Source of the DNA: Flavobacteriaceae bacterium
Lineage (GTDB): Bacteria; Bacteroidota; Bacteroidia; Flavobacteriales; Flavobacteriaceae
Assembly (NCBI GenBank): GCA_024762795.1
Contig: JANTGS010000003.1
Span: 1-64,000, forward strand
Direction: 5' to 3'
Length of the DNA: 64,000 nt
Every line of letters starts with the position of its first letter. The first letter of the stretch is position 1. A program made the translations under genes and the position numbers. The notes under the pieces are model-generated. The model did not search any database, was not told the DNA's origin, and worked only from the letters and a program-made list of their open reading frames with translations. This document shows positions 1 through 8,328 of this stretch, piece after piece.

Positions 1-756
1 AAAAAAAAAAGGTTCTATATGGCTCACAGCAGTATCCATGGCTTTGATCGCTTCGCGAGTAAGCGCTTCAGTTAAAAAGATGTCTTTTCCGTAATATTCT
101 TCCAAATTGGGAACCGCCCAGGGCTCCAGTCTTTTTATGCCGTTTCCATAATTATCTGTACCGAGATAGCTTCCGGGTTGCCCGGCCCCTGTACCCCCGA
201 TATTTACATCAAATCCAATATTTAAAGGATTGGCACCAATGCTTCCTCTGGCACCAAAATGAGCCTTACCAACGTGGATGGTGTAATACCCTGCTTTTTG
301 TAAAAGTTTAGGCAGGGGAGTGGCATATACCGCATGCGGATCTCCGGCAACAGGACTCAAACCGTTCATATTCCATTGAGGAATGATCAGCGATTTATGA
401 TTCTTTTCCATACCATGAATATGATCCTTTGCCGAAGTCCAGTTGGTTGCCCGGTGACTGGCGGCATTCATGCCGGTCATCAAACTAACCCTTGTGGGCG
501 TACAAACCGGTGTGGCATAGGCCTGTGTGAATTTCAAACCGTCTTTTGCCAGGCGTTCCATATTGGGAGTGTGATAGCGCTTATTAAAAGGAGTTATTTG
601 ATCCCAAAAGGGTAAGGAAGTATCCTGCCAGCCCATATCATCTACTAAAAAAACAATGATATTTGGATTTTCCAGATTTCTATTTTTATTTTGAGCTATT
701 CCTGAAATATTGAAAAATATTAAGAACAGGATAAAAATGGATAAAGATATTTTCAT
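1..756 (-). CDS. S1-family (formylglycine-dependent) sulfatase, secreted, C-terminus cut by window edge
   Basis: Not in ORF track (open at the edge). Translating from the ATG at 756 gives MKISLSIFILFLIFFNISGIAQNKNRNLENPNIIVFLVDDMGWQDTSL...AYATPVCTPTRVSLMTGMNAASHR...; signal peptide, metal-binding VDDMGW, and CTPTR (C-x-P-x-R) sulfatase motif at 493-507. Confidence 0.93.
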   Translation of the reverse strand, partial: MKISLSIFILFLIFFNISGIAQNKNRNLENPNIIVFLVDDMGWQDTSLPFWDQITPFNKRYHTPNMERLAKDGLKFTQAYATPVCTPTRVSLMTGMNAASHRATNWTSAKDHIHGMEKNHKSLIIPQWNMNGLSPVAGDPHAVYATPLPKLLQKAGYYTIHVGKAHFGARGSIGANPLNIGFDVNIGGTGAGQPGSYLGTDNYGNGIKRLEPWAVPNLEEYYGKDIFLTEALTREAIKAMDTAVSHIEPFFF

Positions 757-789
757 AATTTTATCAAAGTTAAAATATTTACTATTCCA

Positions 790-1407
790 TTAAAACCAGG
801 TAGAACTAAAATTTTTATAGGTTAGTTTTGGATACACCCATATAGCATGATCTCCGGAAACACCATCGTTCATATCATCAACGATCAGCTCGAGATTATG
901 AATTCCTTTTACAGGGATCTTTACCGGAACAGCTGTCGTTCCGTCAATAATCTTCTTACTTCTCCATAATGTTTTTCCATCGCCTTTGATCTCAAAACGA
1001 ACAGATCCCTTACCGATGGATTCGGGGGTATTTCCAATCCCAAAGAATTTCTTTTTATTTTGATCTTCTCTGTAGAACAGTTTAGTGCCATCCCCCAAAG
1101 CATTAAATTTTAAGTCTTCCGGAATTTTCTGTGGATCCTGTATTCCAACCAATGCTTTAAAGGTATCTGCTTCTCCATTTAAAAAGATAAGGATTCTGCT
1201 TTTGGACAGGGTGCCGATCCCTTTTTTATATTCTTTGCCGCCAATCCTGATTTTTTCACTGTTGATCGCCCTGTCTTTTTGTGGAGTCCACCAGGCTTGG
1301 TCCACATATTTCAGATTGAGATCAGAGAGGTAAATGAATTCCTTTGTCTCCTGTACGAAAAACGTGAACGGTAAAAAGAAAAAGATAAGATTTGAAAGAT
1401 CTTTCAT
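790..1407 (-). CDS. NPCBM/NEW2-domain-like secreted carbohydrate-binding protein
   Basis: 205 aa; RIGGKEYKKGIGTLSKSRILIFLNGEADTFKALVGI and LELIVDDMNDGVSGDHAIW pattern typical of NPCBM; sits within a glycoside hydrolase cluster. Confidence 0.75.
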   Translation of the reverse strand: MKDLSNLIFFFLPFTFFVQETKEFIYLSDLNLKYVDQAWWTPQKDRAINSEKIRIGGKEYKKGIGTLSKSRILIFLNGEADTFKALVGIQDPQKIPEDLKFNALGDGTKLFYREDQNKKKFFGIGNTPESIGKGSVRFEIKGDGKTLWRSKKIIDGTTAVPVKIPVKGIHNLELIVDDMNDGVSGDHAIWVYPKLTYKNFSSTWF

Positions 1408-1409
1408 TG

Positions 1410-3791
1410 CTAATTTGTCAGTTTAAGGTTTTTATCAAGGGAATATGTTTTTCCTTTTTTCATATTCAGAACCGTTTCTTTTCCCTCGTAAACAATTTTC
1501 TTTTTTTGATTGGAATTGCTTTTTAAAGTAAGTTTATCCAGTATTCCGTTTTCCCAGTTAAAACTTACTGTAATATTTCCACGGGCTTTTAAACCGCTGA
1601 TCGTTCCATTCTTCCAGTTAGGAGGCAGGGTGGGCAAAATTCTAATAAAGCCTTCATGAGATTGCATCAGTAGTTCTGCTACGGCAGCTGTATAACCAAA
1701 ATTTCCATCGATCTGGAATGGAGGGTGCATATCGAACATATTGTCGGCAAGAGAGATTTGCATAAATTTCCTGATATTATCTTCAGCTTCCTTCTTTTCA
1801 AACAAACGGGCATTGAGGTTGATCATCCATACCCTGCTCCAGCCGGTACCTGCGCCACCGTATTTTAAGCGGTAAGCAATGGTTTTCTTGGCAGCTTCAA
1901 AAGCTTCCGGATTTTTATCATAGCTGATCTGGTTGCCGGGATGAAGTGCATATAAATGCGACATATGCCGGTGACCTTTTTCCGCTTCTCCATAAGGTTC
2001 ATTCCATTCCAGAATTCTTCCATCATTTCCAATGAGTATTCCGGGATGTAATTTTGATCTTTTCTGTTTGACCTCATTGATAAATTTATCATTATAACCT
2101 AAGATCTCGGCAGCTTTGATCACATTGTCAAAAACTTCTGTAATGATCTGGTGACCCATAGCACTTCCGAAGGAAACGGCGGCTGGTTTGCTATCTTTAG
2201 CAATATAGGAATTCTCCGGTGATGTTTCCGGTGAGGAAACCCAGGTTTGTGTTTTGTCATCCCAAACCAGCCAATCCAGATAAAATTCGGCAATTGATTT
2301 CATAAACGGATAAGCACGATCTTTTAAAAAATCCTCGTCTTGAGTATACTGATAGTGTTCCCAGTAATGTTGAGCGGTCCATCCACCTCCATGAATCCAC
2401 GCGCCCCAGTAAGCTCGTTCTGCACGCATCCAGGGTGTTGCCCAAAGATCGGTTGTATGGTGTATCACAGCCCCTCTGTCGATACCATATTGCTCTTTTG
2501 CTGTAATTTCTCCCCGTTTTTCTACCCTGTCGAGCAGATCAAAAAAAGGCTGATGCAGTTCACTCAGATTGGTTACTTCTGCAGGCCAGTAATTCATTTG
2601 TAAGTTGATGTTCAGATGGTAATCGGCATTCCAGGGTGCCTGAATATTTTTGTTCCAGATTCCCTGTAAATTGGCAGGATTTGTACCGGGCCTTGAAGAG
2701 GAGATCAAAAGATATCTTCCGTATTGAAACAATTTTGCTGCCAGATCAGGATCATCCCGGCCCTCTTTGACCCTTTTTAGCCTTTTGTCTGTTGGTAATT
2801 TATTCAACTCGTGTCCTCCCAAATCCAGTCTGGCCCGGTTGTAAAAGTGCTGATAATCCTTAATATGTCTTTTGAGTAATTCTTCAAAAGATCTGTTACT
2901 CAATGTTTTAAGTATTTTGATATTCTTTTCTTTATAATTATCCTGATAAAATGAAGTGTTGGCAACTAAAAATAAAGTGGCTTTTTTTACTCCTTTTAGG
3001 ATGAGAGTTCCGTTTTTGGCTTCAATTGTACCGGAATTGACATTGACCTTTAATCGACTTTCAAATTTGACGCCGTAATCTATCGGAAAAGGTTTAGAGA
3101 ATTTTTTACCGCCATACTGGGTAACCCTGCCTTCCATGACCAATTCATTTTTTGAAGGTGTTGAAATTTTAACGGTTTTATGACCATGATCATCAGGCCG
3201 GTTCAATCTCAGGGTAAAGTTCATCCCTTTCTTATCTGATGTGGTCAATTCTATCGCTAGCAAATCATCAGCTGCTGAAGAAAAAACACTTTCGGAATAC
3301 CGGTTTCCTTCAGAAGTATAATTTATGGTAACCAGCGCATCATTCAAATTCAGACCCCTTGTGTAGTTCTCAATCTTCCTTTCTTTATCAAAATCTATAA
3401 AAAGATCCCCCAGGGTTTGATGAGATCGTACGATCGATTTGTAGGAGAAATCCTCAACGATCTCTTTATCGGCTTTATGAGCTTCTCCATTTTTAATAAG
3501 AGTTCTTATTCTTTTTAAATCCTCAGCATTCCCTTTGGAGTTTCCCCAGTCTGGCCCTCCTGACCACATAGAATCTTCATTCAATTGAATTCTCTCTTTG
3601 TATGGGGAGCCGAAGACCATAGCTCCGAGTCTGCCATTTCCAACAGGTAAGGCTTGCATCCAGTTTTCTGCCGGTTGCTCATACCAAAATGAGTTCTTTA
3701 ATTTTTGATCCTGTGACAAGGCTGAAACCGAGATCAAAACAGTTGTAAGCAGGATGATCTTTTGGGTTATCCCTATTTTTCTTCGATCCAT
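1410..3791 (-). CDS. Glycoside hydrolase family 95 (alpha-L-fucosidase/alpha-L-galactosidase type)
   Basis: 793 aa; NSFWYEQPAENWMQALPVGNGRLGAMVFG, LNEDSMWSGGP, NLQGIWNKNIQAPWNADYHLNINLQMNYWPAE, GWSRVWMINLNARL are GH95 hallmarks. Confidence 0.92.
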   Translation of the reverse strand: MDRRKIGITQKIILLTTVLISVSALSQDQKLKNSFWYEQPAENWMQALPVGNGRLGAMVFGSPYKERIQLNEDSMWSGGPDWGNSKGNAEDLKRIRTLIKNGEAHKADKEIVEDFSYKSIVRSHQTLGDLFIDFDKERKIENYTRGLNLNDALVTINYTSEGNRYSESVFSSAADDLLAIELTTSDKKGMNFTLRLNRPDDHGHKTVKISTPSKNELVMEGRVTQYGGKKFSKPFPIDYGVKFESRLKVNVNSGTIEAKNGTLILKGVKKATLFLVANTSFYQDNYKEKNIKILKTLSNRSFEELLKRHIKDYQHFYNRARLDLGGHELNKLPTDKRLKRVKEGRDDPDLAAKLFQYGRYLLISSSRPGTNPANLQGIWNKNIQAPWNADYHLNINLQMNYWPAEVTNLSELHQPFFDLLDRVEKRGEITAKEQYGIDRGAVIHHTTDLWATPWMRAERAYWGAWIHGGGWTAQHYWEHYQYTQDEDFLKDRAYPFMKSIAEFYLDWLVWDDKTQTWVSSPETSPENSYIAKDSKPAAVSFGSAMGHQIITEVFDNVIKAAEILGYNDKFINEVKQKRSKLHPGILIGNDGRILEWNEPYGEAEKGHRHMSHLYALHPGNQISYDKNPEAFEAAKKTIAYRLKYGGAGTGWSRVWMINLNARLFEKKEAEDNIRKFMQISLADNMFDMHPPFQIDGNFGYTAAVAELLMQSHEGFIRILPTLPPNWKNGTISGLKARGNITVSFNWENGILDKLTLKSNSNQKKKIVYEGKETVLNMKKGKTYSLDKNLKLTN

Positions 3792-5683
3792 AATCTGTTA
3801 AATTTAATAATGTGATTATCTTTAGGTTTTACCTCAAGTGATATATTGTAAAAACCTGGTTTATTTATATTTATACTGCCGGTATTATAATTGTTAAAGC
3901 TGTCTATTACCCATGCCGAATTGGGTTCACCAACGGTTTTTCCTGTAATTTGTAACTTATGTTTTAATTCTTGTCCGGCTGTTTTTATCAACAGGATATC
4001 TTTACCCGGTTTTTCTTCCTGAAAGCTGTAAGAGGCATCAACTTTATATGTTCCCGGTTTATCAAAATAGATCTTCCATGTATATTTACTATCTTCTTCT
4101 ATAATCAATCGTTGAGGTATCGTACCATATCTACTTGGAGATAAGATCTTTGTGCTGCCTTTAGAATTGATCGTATTTAAAGGGGTTAATGCATAACCTC
4201 CACCGGTAGATTCTCCTACGAGTCCTTTTACTATTTCCGGTTTGTGGTCAAATTCCATAACTAATACCGAAACGTATGGGTCGGGTAAATCAACCGGTAA
4301 GCTGATCCGGGTAACCACAGCCTGATGCGTAAACGGTATAGGTGTTTTTAATTTGTCCTTCAGTAAATAGATCTTAGAGGGTTTTGACTGAATTGCAGTG
4401 ACTCTTAATTGTTTGTCAAGCGGCCAGTTAAACACATGAAGATAGATTTTGGTCTTTCCGTTTTCAGTTTTAGTTGTAATTCTTCCCCAATCGTGCAGAT
4501 CTGAACGCAGATCAAAAGCACCACTCTTATAAACAGATTCGCCATTTGTTTTTAACCAGTTTCCTATTTTTTCAAACCGGTCGGTAATCTCGTAAGGGAT
4601 CTCACCATTAGCACGCGGGCCGATGTTAAGCATATAGTTGCCATTCAAACTTACATTATTGATCAGATTTTGTAATATTTTTGATGTAGCGTTCCACTGA
4701 TTTTCAGTTGCATGAAATCCCCAGGAATGGGCAACAGTACCGGCAGTCTGCCAGGGATAATCTAGCTTTTCTTTTCCCAGCTGGTTATCGCCCAGTGTTC
4801 TGAAATCGATATCGTTGTCTTCATCAACTGAAAGTCCCAGACGAGAATTGATCAGGCAGTTGGGTTGTAGTTCTCTAATCAGATCTTTCAGCTGCAAAAG
4901 CTGTTTTTTAGTAACGATCGTTTTAGAGTGGGGAATCCACATATCAAACCACATGATACTTATATCACCGTAATTGGTCAGCAGTTCACGTACCTGAGGA
5001 ATGACTTTTTCCTGCCAGTATTGATCGTATTCTTTTTGTGTAAGTCCGGAAAGTTCTTTGTTATGATCCCATCCGTATTTGTGTTGCCAGTCGATCCAGT
5101 GCGAATAGTAGAGTCCCAGTTTTATTCCGTGTTTTTTACAGGCAACAGACAATTCTTTAATAAGATCCCTTTTGGGTGAAGTATAATTTCCAAGATCGTA
5201 ATCAGAAACTTTACTGTCCCATAAGGCAAAGCCATCATGGTGCTTGGCCGTAATGGTTAGGTACTTCATTCCGGCTTTTTTAGCCAGGAGTACCCATTGT
5301 TCTGGGTCAATTTCATCCCATTGAATCCGGTTGATCAGAGAAATATAGTCTTTGGTATCTATCCGGTTCCGGTACTGGATCCATTCCGCATAATTATTGT
5401 TGTTTCTTATCTTTTCTCCATGCCAGTAACCTTCAGCTGCGCTGTAAAGTCCGAAGTGGATAAACATTCCAAACCGGTCGTTGACAAACCACTGAACTCT
5501 TTCTGTTGTTTTTTGTGCATTGATCTTCCCAAAGCTCAGAAAAAGAAGCAGGCTTATACTTATTATTCTTTTTAATTGTGAGCACACTTTATATAATTCA
5601 TTTAGGTCAATCAAAAATAAATTAAATTTAATGTTAAAAGAAAAAAATGGTATAAACGTACCTTCTGAGGGGTTAAATGACAT
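3773..5683 (-). CDS. Glycoside hydrolase family 29 alpha-L-fucosidase with C-terminal accessory domain
   Basis: 636 aa; WFVNDRFGMFIHFGLYS, YLTITAKHHDGFALWDSKVSDYD, ISIMWFDMW, LLNIGPRANGEIP. The annotated N-terminus (MSFNPSEG...) precedes the signal peptide (LKRIISISLLLFLSFGKINAQ); a GTG at 5585-5587 is an alternative start. Overlaps the GH95 start by 19 nt. Confidence 0.92.
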   Translation of the reverse strand: MSFNPSEGTFIPFFSFNIKFNLFLIDLNELYKVCSQLKRIISISLLLFLSFGKINAQKTTERVQWFVNDRFGMFIHFGLYSAAEGYWHGEKIRNNNNYAEWIQYRNRIDTKDYISLINRIQWDEIDPEQWVLLAKKAGMKYLTITAKHHDGFALWDSKVSDYDLGNYTSPKRDLIKELSVACKKHGIKLGLYYSHWIDWQHKYGWDHNKELSGLTQKEYDQYWQEKVIPQVRELLTNYGDISIMWFDMWIPHSKTIVTKKQLLQLKDLIRELQPNCLINSRLGLSVDEDNDIDFRTLGDNQLGKEKLDYPWQTAGTVAHSWGFHATENQWNATSKILQNLINNVSLNGNYMLNIGPRANGEIPYEITDRFEKIGNWLKTNGESVYKSGAFDLRSDLHDWGRITTKTENGKTKIYLHVFNWPLDKQLRVTAIQSKPSKIYLLKDKLKTPIPFTHQAVVTRISLPVDLPDPYVSVLVMEFDHKPEIVKGLVGESTGGGYALTPLNTINSKGSTKILSPSRYGTIPQRLIIEEDSKYTWKIYFDKPGTYKVDASYSFQEEKPGKDILLIKTAGQELKHKLQITGKTVGEPNSAWVIDSFNNYNTGSININKPGFYNISLEVKPKDNHIIKFNRLWIEEK

Positions 5684-5738
5684 AGAATTGAAATTTAAGA
5701 TAAAAGAAAAAAGAAAAAGATAAAAGGGTTTGTTTAAT

Positions 5739-5900
5739 TCAAAATAAAAGTTTTAAAATTTGTCTATTGGTACTAGCTTTGGTCAATGTATCGATTGAAT
5801 TGAGCAAATTGTTTTGAGCATAGGCTGGCATAAAACTACCGGATATTATAAAAAAACCAAGAATTATTTTAAGTAGTTTTATAAAAAGAAAATATTTTGA
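5739..5900 (-). pseudogene. Possible decayed 5' end of a secreted-protein gene
   Basis: Minus-strand open frame reads SKYFLFIKLLKIILGFFIISGSFMPAYAQNNLLNSIDTLTKASTNRQILKLLF*; signal-peptide-like with no ATG/GTG/TTG upstream of the hydrophobic core and an early stop. Confidence 0.35.
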
Positions 5901-5911
5901 TCAATGACGAT

Positions 5912-6976
5912 TTATAGTAAGAATCTGTAATTTACAGAAAGAAGATACGATTTTCTGTTGCCTATTAAACCTGCTTCAGAACGTAACATCCAGCGTTTGT
6001 TAATTTGATATTGTAACCCGATCAAACCGTTCCACAATTGTTTTACCTGCTTGTCCATTCCGTAACGGATAATGGCTTCCCCATCAGCAACTACCAGTCT
6101 TTCTCCAATAGCTTTCATCAACAGATATTTGGGTTTAATTTTATCCTGGGGAGGAAGTGACTCATAGAAATCCAGTAATTCCTGTCCTTTTCCATTCATT
6201 TGCTCAACAGGTATGGCATCTCCCAGTTTGATCTCTCCCGAGGATTCAGAGCTCATCTTAACACGCATCCCGCCAACCCAAAGGGCTAGATTACTTTCGG
6301 GTTTGTGTTTAAATACAAAAGTGTGTCCTAAACGAAGTCCTAATACATTTACCATAACGGGTTTGTCAAGAAGTTCGGGTTTGTTCCACGTCCAGTTAGC
6401 ATCTACAGAGATCCATACCGGACCAAGTCCGCCCGCCCCCATGATTCCGATTCCGGCGGTCGAAATACTTTGATCTACAATAGAAGTAAATTCAACCGGT
6501 GCAGTAAGATTGACCTCTGTATGCGATTTTCCCCATCCGAAAATGCCATAAACATTCAGAAAAGGAAAGATCCATAAGTCGGGCCGTACATTCAAGGAGT
6601 AGGAGCTATTAGAATTATCACCAAAACTGATAAAGTCAACAGGGGTTAACGGAATATCTTTTTCATCGGTTTTTAATCCCAGCTGAAAATTATCAATGAC
6701 GATACCTTGTTTGGTCCAAAAATAATTCCCCATAATTCCGGCAGGATAAGGAATATCAAATCCTTTTTCATAGGATTTTTGTCCCCATACCGGAAATTTA
6801 TAATCGTACGTTACATTTTTTAAGCTGTCTTTATAGGCTTCATGTTTGCTCATGATTGTTGTAGATGCGTATTGTGCATTTCCTAAAAGAGGAATCAGCA
6901 TAAAGAGTATAGAAAATTGTAATACTTTATATTTTTGAATGATCATAATGTAAATTTTATTTAAATGGATTTTCAA
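5912..6976 (-). CDS. Outer-membrane beta-barrel-like protein of unknown function
   Basis: 354 aa; signal peptide (KVLQFSILFMLIPLLGNAQ), alternating aromatic/hydrophobic strands and terminal RSEAGLIGNRKSYLLSVNYRFLL. Start may be the internal ATG at 6946. Confidence 0.65.
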   Translation of the reverse strand: MKIHLNKIYIMIIQKYKVLQFSILFMLIPLLGNAQYASTTIMSKHEAYKDSLKNVTYDYKFPVWGQKSYEKGFDIPYPAGIMGNYFWTKQGIVIDNFQLGLKTDEKDIPLTPVDFISFGDNSNSSYSLNVRPDLWIFPFLNVYGIFGWGKSHTEVNLTAPVEFTSIVDQSISTAGIGIMGAGGLGPVWISVDANWTWNKPELLDKPVMVNVLGLRLGHTFVFKHKPESNLALWVGGMRVKMSSESSGEIKLGDAIPVEQMNGKGQELLDFYESLPPQDKIKPKYLLMKAIGERLVVADGEAIIRYGMDKQVKQLWNGLIGLQYQINKRWMLRSEAGLIGNRKSYLLSVNYRFLL

Positions 6977-7679
6977 ATGTAAATTAAAACTTGGGATATT
7001 TTCAGATAAAAGGATAATTTCCTTCTTTTTTTTACCTCGATCTTAAAAGATGAAAAGAGGAAAATTCTTAATCATCTCTGCTGCGTAGGCAGGCGAACTT
7101 TAGAAATAGGGTAAGGTTAAATAATTGCATCTTTTTTATTGTGTTTAAACTATGATTCTTATATCGGATTTAAAGATAATATTTTTTATCAGTTAGACAG
7201 CTCAGAATTTATTGTCTTACTGATCAGTCATGATAATCAGTAGGATTACGAATCAGATCCTCTTCTAAATTACTGACAATCAATATATTCTTTAGGGTAA
7301 GAGGCGAAAATTGATTGTTAGTTATTTACATATTAAAGTTTGTCGGACAACAGTGATAAGGATTATAAAAAAGGAACCTTATTGAAAAAAATATTTTTTT
7401 GGAATACCCTCATCCATCCATTGATAATGATTTTTATAAATAATTTATTGTAAACATTGGTAAATTATACACTTACCCAAAATAAAAGATATTATAAGAA
7501 TTTATTAGCTGCTTTTAACAACTTCATCAACTAAGAAATCGCTTTAAATCTAATTGTTTTTTACAAATCAGACATCTTTTACAGTTTTTTTTCTTAAGCC
7601 AGAAACCCTATAAATAAAAGGATTTCATAACACATTTACATATATCATATAATAATTCATGATTTATTGCCATATTCAT

Positions 7680-7709
7680 TTTGATTATATATTTATTTTA
7701 TTATATTTG
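7680..7709 (+). promoter_or_regulatory. Bacteroidetes-type promoter for the TetR gene
   Basis: TTTG at 7680-7683, 18-nt spacer, TATATTTG (TAnnTTTG) at 7702-7709. Confidence 0.6.
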
Positions 7710-7712
7710 TAG

Positions 7713-7730
7713 ACTGAGTGCTTAGTCAGT
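7713..7730. promoter_or_regulatory. Imperfect palindromic candidate TetR operator
   Basis: ACTGAGTGCTTAGTCAGT: outer ACTGA/TCAGT arms perfect, overlapping the expected transcription start and just before the ATG at 7736. Confidence 0.5.
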
Positions 7731-7735
7731 TTATT

Positions 7736-8308
7736 ATGAAAATAGAAAAATCTGTTAAAGAAAAGAAGAATGCAAAAAAAGATATTGTTCAAATTGCAAT
7801 GAAAATGTTTGCTGAAAATGGATATCATAAAACTTCAACAGCAGCAATTTGTAAAAAACTTAACATTTCTTCGGGACTACTCTTTTATCATTTCAGCAGT
7901 AAAGAAAAATTATTGAATGCAATTATTGATCTTATTATTTCTAAGATAGATATTATATTAAATCAAACTTCAAATTCCGATCCAAGAATTGAGTTAGAAT
8001 ACATTATTGATGCTTTTATGGTTTCCTTAAAAAAGGATAGGCAATTTTGGGATTTGTATATGGCCCTTTTATATCAACCGGACACAAAAGAACTCATATT
8101 AGCAAGGGTGTTGGAACATTCAAAACAATTTAGGAGAGCTATTTATGAATTATTAAAAAAGATGGGGAGTAAAAATCCAAGTATTGACTCTTTTGATTTC
8201 GAGGTTTTTAGGGTTGGAATATTTGCTTCTTATTTAGCAAATCACGATGAGCAATTATTAGAAAAATCTTGTAAAAGACTGAAAAATAAATATTTAATAA
8301 ATTACTAA
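7736..8308 (+). CDS. TetR/AcrR-family transcriptional regulator
   Basis: IVQIAMKMFAENGYHKTSTAAICKKLNISSGLLFYHFSSKEKLLNAIID is a classic TetR HTH. The track start (7718) is a GTG inside the palindrome; the ATG at 7736 (MKIEKSVKEK) fits the promoter better. Confidence 0.9.
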   Translation: MKIEKSVKEKKNAKKDIVQIAMKMFAENGYHKTSTAAICKKLNISSGLLFYHFSSKEKLLNAIIDLIISKIDIILNQTSNSDPRIELEYIIDAFMVSLKKDRQFWDLYMALLYQPDTKELILARVLEHSKQFRRAIYELLKKMGSKNPSIDSFDFEVFRVGIFASYLANHDEQLLEKSCKRLKNKYLINY

Positions 8309-8328
8309 TTCATCTAAATATAATTATT

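Noticed and set aside
7076-7106. CTGCTGCGTAGGCAGGCGAA, resembling a palindromic repeat fragment
   Set aside because: Short and imperfect; no second copy recognised in the window, so no repeat call is supported.
7340-7350. TTGTCGGACAA short palindrome
   Set aside because: Only 11 nt, no nearby promoter element or second copy found by eye.
7385-7400. AAAAAAATATTTTTTT perfect palindrome
   Set aside because: Low-complexity A/T run in an AT-rich spacer; expected by composition.
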